Source of the DNA: Straminergon stramineum
Taxonomy: Eukaryota > Streptophyta > Bryopsida > Hypnales > Calliergonaceae
Assembly (NCBI GenBank): GCA_963920665.1
Contig: OY987271.1
Span: 20,649,350 to 20,713,349, forward strand
Length of the DNA: 64,000 bases
Direction: 5' to 3'
Shown here piece after piece: positions 22,300 to 31,693 of this stretch. The position numbers and the translations under genes are program-made. The stretch's first letter is position 1. The number at the start of each line of letters is the position of its first letter. The notes beneath the pieces are model-generated. The model did not search any database. It had not been told where the DNA came from and worked only from the letters and a program-made list of their open reading frames with translations.

Positions 22300-22420
22300 A
22301 ACCCAAAACAACAGCACGAGAGATGAAGCACACAAGACGAAGCACACAAGACGAAGCGCACAGAGAACTGCAACGGAAGATGAAGCGCACAGAGGAGACG
22401 AAGCGCACAGAAGACTGAGG
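22300..22420 (+). repeat. Short tandem repeat of GACGAAGC(A/G)CACA
   Basis: About seven units of roughly 12 bp around GACGAAGCGCACAGA, followed by AAACCCTAAACCCTAA. The open frame through it on the plus strand is a by-product of the repeat. On the minus strand this may be near the 5' end of the divergent gene block, but no promoter was recognised. Confidence 0.5.
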
Positions 22421-22744
22421 AAACCCTAAACCCTAAGTGATGCACCATGAACCCAGATCTCGACCTGCTAGCTGCCAGCCGCGTGGACACGTGGCGGGGC
22501 GTCATTGCTTGGGACGACAAAGTCCAAATCATCTCCAAAATGAACGATTTGAGAAAAACCTTTATAAAGTGGTATTTGGAAGACTATTTTGGAATTTCTA
22601 TACAAATAAAAGTTGTAAACTGTGAGTTGTAGATTCCATCCATACGGTTAGATTCACCAATGCTATTACCAATATCTTTTTTATACATTTTCAAAGGAAA
22701 TTTCCTAAATTCCTTCTAAATGCAATTTCAAGAAAAATACGATC

Positions 22745-23875
22745 ATTTTTGGGGTAAAATTTGTTGGAATGGATGTGGAATGAGATTATCTTCACATGGT
22801 GATTTCTTGAAATTTGTGCGTTCTTAAGCTCTATGACAATTTTGGCAATTTTAGTTTAGAACTACAGTCAATGCAAATTTGGCTTAGTTAAACACTTGAC
22901 ATACTCCTCCATTTGTAATTTTAGAAAAAAATGTACTCTAGTAACACCTAAGTCAACCCTTAGATAGGACAACAACTTCATAATGTATTTCTACAAAATT
23001 AGGATAACTTTCATCCAAGCAATAAGGAGGATGAAACTTGAGTTTTCATTTGTCTATTGTCCAGAAAATGGTCATTGGAGCACTTATGGGTTAAACTTTT
23101 TAGTGCAACATCCTACCTCCTCCTCTTTGTCTTAAGGAATTCTCAATAATTTCAAAGATTTTTTGTCAATTCAAAAGCTAATATCTTGCAATTTTCATAA
23201 TGGAAATTTCTGATGTTTTTTCCTAAACTTCTAAAACTAATTGACTACAAGATCCTACCATTACATCTGTTCAATAAGTGTTTTTTCCCTAAAAGGGCAC
23301 TTTTACAGAGTTTCGGGGGAGAGCATACTTAAGGAACTTTAGAAGTTAAGAATCCATTGAGAACACTTACAATTCAAAAGTCACCCTGAACCCTAGTCAT
23401 GATTGATTATCATTTCCTAATCCACTTCATTTTTTTAATGCTATAATAGAGTAAGACTTAAAGAAAATTGTGAAGAATTAGTAAATTGTAAACATCAAAT
23501 TAGTCAAGCATGCGCATCATTACCCATTTAACCCCTAAATGCTCCAATGTCCATTTTATGGATGATGAATACATGGAAATTCAAGTTTCATCATCCATAT
23601 TGCTTGGATGAAAGTTATCCTAAACTGTGGCTATATTTTATTAAGTTGTTGTCCTATCTAAGGGTTCGATTTGTTATTTCTAGAGTACATATATTTTTCT
23701 AAAATTACAAACGTGCAAGGATGTCAAGTGGTTGACCAAGCCAAAATTGCATTGACTCTAGTTCAAAATCGGATTTGCCAAAATGAAGTCACAAATTTGG
23801 TAAACACAAAAATTTCAAAAGATTACCATGTGAATAGTACCTCATTTCAAATCCACTCCAAGATTTAATTAAAAT
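22745..23875. repeat. Large inverted repeat, arms about 360 bp
   Basis: 22745-23110 pairs with 23510-23875: for example CCCTTAGATAGGACAACAACTT with its reverse complement at 23643-23664, and GGATAACTTTCATCCAAGCAAT with the reverse at about 23606-23628. The loop is about 400 bp. Identity is moderate (roughly 80-85% by eye). A direct repeat of the loop-side sequence (around 23160-23310) reappears at about 24085-24230. No gene. Confidence 0.75.
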
Positions 23876-24230
23876 TAAATTCTTAACACTTTTATATTAT
23901 GAATCATTCTCTATTTTTTTCCTATATGTTGTAATGCAAAATGATTTGAAATTTTTCAAGCATGTAGTAAACTTGCCTTGAAGAATGAATCCAAAGAAGC
24001 ACCACCATTTTCCACATTTTTTCGTACAAATGTGAGCTTCTAAAGTGTAGTTGTTTGATCATTCATAGGGCCAAAAAAAAGATTTCTATGAATTTTAAAG
24101 CTTATATCTTGCAATCCATGTGGTGAAACTTTCTAAAATGTTTTCCAAATATTTTCAAACTAGCTTACTTCAAGATCCTACAGTTACCTATGTCCTAAAA
24201 CGATCATTTTTTTCTAAGAATTGCACTTAT

Positions 24231-26100
24231 GCTAATGGTGATTTATTATTATTTGTTGGCATTGTAAACTATACAAGTGGGATAGAAGTTTGAATTTGCA
24301 AGTACTTTTGCCATTCACTACAAACTAAATTGAAGAAGGTCATAAAATTGGTAAGAATCCATACTAGAGAGAATACACAAAGGAGCAATAATTATTTATG
24401 AAAGCTTGTATAAATTCATAAAACACTTTACTTCTGCTATAATTTCTAAGAATTGGAGTAAACATTTTTTTTAACATGTAGGGGGCGTTGGCAATAAAAC
24501 AGCTTGTAAAACAACTTTTGTAAAAATTACATCAAATGAAAATGGCAAGAAAGGTAGGTGAAGACCAAAGTCAACTAAACAAATGAACAAATGTTTTAAA
24601 ATGTTGGGTTCTATATGTCTTAGACAATATTCACCATATATATGAAGAATTTCAACACTATTATGTGATCTTCAAAAACTCATTTGAGAAGTGCCCTCCA
24701 ATTATAACCGTAACATTCATTAATAGTATTCTATTTATAATAAAAAAATCTTCAATGTTTACCAAAAAGATTAAAAAGTAAGGTACCTTGCTCCAAGATA
24801 CATGTATTTTCTAAACTATTATAATTAGGGTTTTAATGTTATTATTGCCTTCATTATCATTACATTTATGGATTCCTTCAAAATACTACTATAAGAACTT
24901 TCTACATGAAAACTAGATAATCCCCTTAACATTGGACTATAATGCATTATAGGTAATTACTATGAGAACCATATAATATGAGAGGTTCCTACCAATTTTT
25001 CATCGGTAATGCATTGAAAAAAAAGGAAAAACACTAGTTTAGTATAGTCATGAACATTGAATACAAAAAATGCTATAAAATAACCAGGACTTCTATTTCT
25101 TTAATTTGCCATTGATTCATTTTAGGGTAAGTTCTATATTCTTTTCCTCATAAATTGTGTTCATAAAACAACATGAACTAGGTCATTTTAGAACTAAATG
25201 ACTACACGAATTCAACCCCAAAAAATTCCCAACATTTCTAATTCAATATATCCTTCAAATCTTAATTATTGACAACTAGTTTGATCATTTTATCACCAAA
25301 CTTCTGGCAAGAATAAAAGGATAACTAAACATAAAATGCCACAAGACAAAATTCATTTACAACTTTTAAATATTTTGGGCATACAGAATACATATAAGCT
25401 TCTAAACTATTGAGAATCAAATTGTATACTAACATTGTCAATCATATAAGAAACAAAATAGTTTTATGGTAACAAATCCTTGTTTGGTTTCATCATCTAA
25501 TTTTCTCCAAAGAAATGCCCTAAACCCTAAACCCTAAACCTACCCTAAACCCAAAGCATGAACGCATCTATCTAATTATGAAAAAGTGAGGTTGCGTTTT
25601 AGACATTTACTTCATTTCCGTAAATGCTAAGAATATAAATTCATCTGCATGTGACTTATAATTAAAATATTCATTAAACTCTCACCTACCATACTCAACA
25701 ATTGCCCTTGTTTTAGGTGATTTTTTCATTTATCCCATAAACGATTCAACAACCATTTATTCGTCGACAATTGGCAAAGAATCTTTCTCTGTAGGATACA
25801 AGGGCAAGTAATCATCCCCAAAATTTGTGTATAAAGGAGAGATCTTTTATTGCAGTTTGACCTGCAACTAGTATTTTTGCTTTGTTTAGAGTAGGTGATC
25901 TTAGACGGTTCCAAATAGGAGGATTCCCACAGTCACTAGCCCATGCTTTAAGGACAAAAGTGCTGAAAAAAAGGAAAGCCCCATCATGTCCTTGTTCCCA
26001 AAGACAGCGGATAGGAAAAAATAGACAAAGGTTTGCCTCATAATTTTCATTCCACATTACTCTGTCAGATGGGAGAAGAATCTTCGGGAAAAAATAGACT
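24231..26100. other. AT-rich gene-free stretch inside the giant element, with one telomere-like run
   Basis: No credible gene. At 25519-25556 CCCTAAACCCTAAACCCTAA-like motifs occur three to five times in a row. This is an interstitial run inside a transposon, not a chromosome end. Confidence 0.5.
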
Positions 26101-26419
26101 ACAGACTGCCCCCCCTAAAACCAATGTGTAAAGTGCTCCCAAGTGGAAGTGGAATCTTCCCCAGAAGGACGGAAATTCAAAGTCCTTCATTCCCGTTGGT
26201 GCCTCTTTTCCCCCGCCAGCAAGACCTGTGGACGTCCAAACATGCTTTAGAGATTATACTCTCATTATCTATTGTCTTCCTGTTGCCTTCCTTCTCTCTC
26301 TCTCTTGTGCTTGGTTTCACGGTTGTGTCACGTTGTTGTTGAAGATCTTCGCATCAATCGTGACGAAGGCGTCTTGTGCTTCTAGCTTTTGGTAGTATTC
26401 TTCGCATTCCTTATGAATT

Positions 26420-26590
26420 AGTTACAACTTGTGCCTTTCTGGTTTGCAGTTGCACTTCATATGAAGTAGTTCAAATTTCTGTCACTTTGGTTTGTTGTTG
26501 CAGATCATGTAAAATAGCTCAAATTTCTATGATTGTTGTTTGCAGCTATACTTCATGCAGTATTGTTGCTTGTTTTTCATTCCTCATTGG
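26420..26590 (+). repeat. Imperfect tandem repeat, three units of about 60 bp
   Basis: Units contain GGTTTGCAGTTGCACTTCAT / TTGTTGTTGCAGATCATG / TTGTTTGCAGCTATACTTCATG followed by AGTTCAAATTTCTGT. Each carries a TTGCAG acceptor-like hexamer. It lies in the presumed upstream region of the plus-strand gene. Confidence 0.5.
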
Positions 26591-26878
26591 AGCTGCACTA
26601 TTGAGAGTGCACCCATGCTTGGATATATGACATTGGGCTTCGTATTTGAAATAAGGTCCATGCATTTTCGTGATGCGTCCTTCATTATACGCCTATGTGT
26701 ATTTCCATGTCTTTTGATGGAGTTGTCTTGTTGAAGGCAATTGCATTCCAGAATTTGTGGAAGAAGTGATGCGTGTGAAAGGGGCTCCTAATTTGTCGCC
26801 GCAAAACCCGGACCCCTTCAATTCGATGGGAAATCAATAGAATTCCTTTAGATCTAGTCAATTCATGGTATTCATGGG

Positions 26879-26888
26879 TTATATAAGG
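26879..26888 (+). promoter_or_regulatory. Candidate TATA box of the plus-strand element gene
   Basis: TTATATAAGG, eight bases before the first palindrome of the downstream array. If used, transcription would start around 26910 and the palindrome array would lie in the leader, removed by splicing at the acceptor TGTGTAG near 28059. Confidence 0.45.
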
Positions 26889-26895
26889 CGTGCAA

Positions 26896-27972
26896 TTCAG
26901 GTTGGTAAGACCTGAATCATTGTTTGGATGAATTTGTAGACGTTTATGTTGACTGCAAGCGTACTCAGCATATATTGATAAATAATGGAATATGAATATT
27001 CAGGTAGCAGTTCAGGTTGTATCGACCTAAATCTACATTTACAATAAATCCTGAGCATATATATCAATTTAGTAAATAACTAAATGGAAATGTAGGTTCG
27101 TAAATATTTGAAATGAAATTGCAATTTCAGGTCGTACCGACCTAAATCAACCCATCATGAATTTACTATATTCAAGAGAAACTAACTATTGAACTTTATC
27201 AACTTAATGCTGAATTGAAAAGCTTTGACTGCAATTCAGGTCGTACCGATCTGAATTTACATGTCGTAAATCTGTTGACAAATTCATAATGCATATGTTA
27301 CTGAATTAAATATATGAAAGTTTGAAGCTGAAGTCTTCGATTGCAATTCAGGTGAATCAAGTCGTATCGACCTGAATTGACATATTATAAATCTGTAAGA
27401 TATATCACAATATCCATTAAACATACCTACATCGAGAGATTCTTGATTATGAGGTATTGGACTGTAAGTCAAGTCATATCAACTTGAATCATCATGTACA
27501 AAAACTGTAGAAGTGAACATACTGCACATCTGATGGACTTGGATGAGGAATGTTTGACTAGAACTAATGTGCTACTGAAGTTAATCGATATGGACTCAAT
27601 CTGTAACCTGAAACGTTAATTCAGGTCGTATCGACCTGAATAGACAAATTCTAAAGCTATGATTGTAGAACGCCCTTGAAGTCTCATTTATTAGAAGTCG
27701 AAATATCTTGGTTCTTTAATCATTGTTTATAATTCAAGTCTTGTCGGTCTAAATGTTCATTGATTTCCATCTTCTGATTTTCTTTGCAATTTGGATTGGG
27801 CCAATGAGAATCGACATCTTCCGTAGTGTTTTGGTTTTAATGTCAATTCAAATTGTATCGATGCAAGTCAAGAGTTTAGTTTTGATATATTCAATTTAGT
27901 TTCTGATAATCTGAATTGATATTTTCAAGATAATGTATCCAATGTGTGCAATTCAGGTCTTGCCGATCTGAA
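26896..27972. promoter_or_regulatory. Array of nine to ten palindromes upstream of the candidate transposase
   Basis: Copies start at 26896, 27011, 27126, 27235, 27347, 27469, 27620, 27733, a degenerate one near 27844, and 27952; spacing is mostly 108-122 bp. Consensus TTCAGGTCG-TAC-CGACCTGAA. The copy at 27347 carries a 9-bp insertion (TGAATCAAG) between half-sites. Spacer sequences are less alike than in the 85-bp array. It ends about 90 bp before the ATG at 28065, the mirror image of the arrangement at the minus-strand gene. Confidence 0.8.
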
Positions 27973-28064
27973 TAGGAAAGTTTAAGTATAATTGGATGCC
28001 AATTGATGCTTAGTTCTTGTCTACAAGTGAACTCAATGTTGTATTATCTTGATGTGTAGGAATT

Positions 28065-30914
28065 ATGGGCTCCCATGTCATTCCTCTTGATGTAATGGAC
28101 TCATCAGATGACGAGTTCCAAGCTCTTGAGGGGATGAATGTGGGCATTCCAAAGTGCGAAGGACTTCCACGTCGCCAATGGAATACAAAGTGCGTCACTC
28201 TCTATAACAATGAAGGCATACTTGTTGGGGAAGGTACTTGCCACAGTGTGAACTCGGATTTGGTTCTTGGTGCCAATGGTCCTCTGGGAGATACTCATGT
28301 TGCAGTACACATTTCAAAGATACATTCCGAAGTTGACATTCCTTTGGAGCAGGTGTACTCTTTGATAGCGTGGCCTACTCAGCTTGTTCATTGCCACGGG
28401 GCAAGCCTGCACGACCATGAAGCTAGGGATAATTTCAATCGAATCCAAGCGAGTTTGTTAAATCCACCCTCCTTGTCATCTGCATGTCCATATATGAGCG
28501 TCATCTAAAATCCACCTCGAGAGACTTCTTTGAAATCGAAGGACCTCCTTACACAAGAGTCTATCAATGCAGTGTCCAGCAAAGTTTGTTGCAACCAAAA
28601 TTGTATTCAGCCATTTCCAAGGGAGAAGATTCGAGCCTTTCGTGAACGCATGTACCACAATTCAACGTTCAAACATAGAGCCTTCATGAAGACGGAGGTG
28701 CATAGACAAGTTCATCGGGACTCCCGAGGGAGAAGGATGGTCACGGTTGAGGGGGTTAATGTGTGTATGAAAGCATGGATGCATATTTACGGGGTCCCAG
28801 AGGCCACATTCTATCGCTACCAGACATATTCAAATAATGGTCGGGAAGCAATGGCACATGGTAATTCAAGGTTGGTGAAGCCAAGGAAACACACTCAACA
28901 AGCTACCGCAATGTTGAAGTGCATTCTAGACAAGGAGGCAGATCACATGCCACATCATACTTGGACTCTCAAGTTTGGGGATAAGGTCGTGTCCATGATT
29001 CTTCCGCCTACCTTTCAGTGGAAGGATCAAATTGAAAAAATCAATGAAGCCAATGCCGCCTTCGGATTGAAGGAGGTCTCAACTTCAAACTTGAGCAAGA
29101 TTAGATCATCTAGGTTCCCAGAGTACGATGTGAAAAATCCAGGAGATAATTTTGCTTGGTGCTCTATTTGTGACAAATTGCAGGAACTAAGGAAGGGAGC
29201 ATTTCCTGGGTCTCACAGTGCTTCGAAGTGGTCCCGAAAGTTGGACAAGCATCTTGCCATTGCTCGTACTCACAGGGAGTTGTACTATGCAAATCATTAC
29301 CGATCGCATAATTCCCCACATGAGTGCCTTACGATTATGCATGACAAGATGGATCATGCTAAAACGGCTTCTCCAGTCTTCTTCCACAAGAGTAAAGAAC
29401 TTGATGGCCTAGTGAAGTTGCATGTGTCCGTGACTGGCATGATTGCACATGGTCATGCTGATGTGCGCTATGCACATTACGGTTTGGATCTATTTCCCCA
29501 CGATTCAAACTACACCATTGGCTCCATGGCCAAACTATTGCGGGATTTGGAAGAGCCACCAAAGTCTTCTTCTCGGCAATTGTTTGTGAGGTCGGGGTCG
29601 ACAAATTTGTTTGGTGCAGTGCTTAAAGGAGCTGAGATGTGTGAAGCGTCCCTTCCTCCTCCACCAATTACCTTAGTTCCGGCGACGCCGTTGCCACCCA
29701 TTCTAAATGTGCAAATGGACAATGCCACCAGGGACAACAAGAACAGATATGTTTTTTGTTTTTGGTCTCTACTTGTTGCAAACAAGATCTTCCGTGAAGT
29801 GTATGTGAACTTCATGATTGTAGGTCATACACATGACGACATTGATGCGCTATTTGGAAGATGGAGCATGTTGTTGAAGAAGGAGAACTTCCCTACAGTT
29901 TCTGCACTCATGAAGTCATTCATGGATGTGGAATCCATTCCTACTATCCCTCATCTTATAGAAGAGGTGCTTGATTTCAAGGGATTCATTGCAGGTTCAT
30001 TTGTGGACGGAGATGAGATACTCGCTGGATATACGAAGCCACAACAAGTGAAGTTCTACTTAGATTCAACGGGGTGTCCAGTCATGAAGTACAAACTGTT
30101 GTGCACCGATGAGAATTGGTTAGGGCATGATGGCAAAGGCATCAAATTGTAGAAAGAAGATGCAGAAGGGCGAAGTTCGTGGCCTCGTGGAGTGCCATTG
30201 CCAGTTCCACAACCTCCTATGAGAGGCGCGGAAGACATTTTGAAAGGGATATCTGGATTTGTCAAATACTGGGAGAAGTTGTACAATGCAGATGTCACTG
30301 GAGAATACCGAAGGCGCTATGAGCATTTGGTCCACTATTGGCGGGGCGTGAAGGTAACATTATTGGAACCAGTAGCTACTTCTACTATTCTGAGGGATGG
30401 TTTTTGGCCGGCAACTCGTGTTCAAGTGGCTCGAGAGGATGAACTAGGAGAAGATGGTGAAGATCGTGAAGAGTTTGGAGAGGATGACACCTACGTTGGG
30501 CCTTTGCGGGGTCGCCCACAACCATCCTTTAGGGTGGGTCGAGATCTCTTTGAAGGCTACTTTGTCGCAATTTGACCCGTTGATGGTGACACTCGACCAA
30601 TTTGGATTGCAAGGGCGTTGTCTGATCTGAATTGTAATCTTGAGAATCCGAATTGTGTTCTCATTCAATACTTTCGCCCAACATCGAGGAGTCAAGATGT
30701 TCAGGACTTCTATACTGGATGGGACAGTGAAAGAGGTTTACGTTGGAAGGTTGATATAGCCGATCCACCTATTTGGGAAGAAACGAATGCTCTCATGACA
30801 GCGTGGAAGTCTCAAATTTGAAAGGACACACGCCAATGTTTGCTTAAGATCCCGGCTGCTCAAATTGAAATCATCAACCAGAGTTTGGCTTCGTATACTT
30901 TGTCTCAAGTGTAG
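28065..30914 (+). pseudogene. DUF7869-like candidate transposase of the giant element
   Basis: One continuous frame of about 950 codons without any frameshift, from ATG 28065 (after acceptor-like TGTGTAG) to TAG at 30912-30914. It is cut only by TAA 28506, TAG 30150, TGA 30573 and TGA 30819, each one C-to-T step from CAA, CAG or CGA. Residues about 30-130 (TKCVTLYNNEG, VGEGTCHSV, WPTQLVH) resemble the plant transposon-associated DUF8039. Further on are MHDKMDHAKTA, LNVQMDNATRDNKNRYVF and VGHTHDDIDALFGRWSM, the last two typical of DUF7869 proteins. The three Asp-containing motifs suggest a DDE-type RNase H fold; that is inference. A likely paired-Cys site, CSICDKL, precedes them. The C-terminal part is acidic (REDELGEDGED). 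Family names are from memory and need a profile search. Confidence 0.75.
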
Positions 30915-31693
30915 CGTTCGATGAGTTGGATCAAGTCCAATATGTTGTTAGCTACATATGGTAGAGTGTTATTTGTTTTCTTATACGTCTACAATATGCT
31001 TTCACATTACTGTGAAGGATATCATTTTGATTTCTTATAAATGAGGGGTAGGAGATTTAGATTCATGAATGTTTAACTATAGCTTACTACGAGTAGTACT
31101 CAAAGCTTTGGTTTCTTTGTGGGGAGTAATATGTTTGGATGTTACACTTGCAACATTCAAATTGCAAGTGCAATATGTATATCGTATTAATATATTTCAT
31201 ATGGCATTTTATATATACTTGTTTGCAAAAGACGTGCACTTTTTGACCATATACACTACGATCTTCTTTTCAAAACATTATATTCATTTCATGACTCTCA
31301 TTTTAATAGAAATTGCTTCTTTAATTTAATTAATTAAGTAATCATCAAGCTAAATTACAACTCACTCAATTCACTAATTGTACCTTTGAAGGCCAAATAC
31401 TATTTTGAGAGGGCGACACTCTCCCATTTTAATGAATATGATGTTCTTTGCGCTCATGTGGCTACAGCTACTGATGTGGCTTTTGGACAATTTTTCTTTG
31501 CTACCCAAGAATTTTCGGGCAATAGAGGATTTTTTTTTTTTGAGGATTTAAATTTTTTTAGGAGTGTCTGAATCAACATAGATCTATGCTAAAAAATGTC
31601 TGAATCAAGTTGTCCTAATCAACCCTTCTTATCAAATATCAATACAACTATGCAAAATCTATGCTGAAACAGACATGGATTTTTCTAATAGTA
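30915..31693 (+). other. 3' flank of the candidate transposase and right end of the giant element
   Basis: AT-rich, no gene. The last 120 bp hold ATCAACATAGAT (31572-31583), GATCTATGCT, AAAATCTATGCTGAAAC and the terminal TTTCTAATAGTA. A T10 run lies near 31531. Confidence 0.6.

Larger units (their letters stand above)
10718..31693. mobile_element. Giant (20,976 bp) CACTA-ended DNA transposon inserted in the LINE reverse transcriptase
   Basis: Left end CACTACTAGAAA; right end TTTCTAATAGTA, the reverse complement of the left apart from two bases, one of them the terminal G now A. Both ends abut GAT (10715-10717 and 31694-31696), a 3-bp target duplication as in the CACTA/EnSpm superfamily. Excising the element and one GAT joins GAG GTG AT to T ATG GAT and restores the LINE frame. 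Inside are a minus-strand gene block (13.9-20.4 kb), a plus-strand candidate transposase (28.0-30.9 kb), and 21-bp palindrome arrays upstream of both. I see no TNP2-type (Transposase_21) sequence; the plus gene instead resembles DUF7869 proteins, so either it is the transposase of a distinct CACTA-like lineage or this is a composite or non-autonomous element. Confidence 0.85.

Noticed and set aside
22211..22429. Short plus-strand frame rich in Glu, Ala, His and Arg
   Set aside because: It is produced by the GACGAAGC short tandem repeat.
25519..25556. Chromosome end or telomere seed
   Set aside because: Only a few CCCTAAA units, located inside a transposon; interstitial runs like this are common in plants.
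28065..30914. Programmed stop readthrough or an altered genetic code in the candidate transposase
   Set aside because: All three stop codons are used at unrelated positions, and other elements in the window show the same kind of stops where an ancestral codon is known; decay by C-to-T change is simpler.
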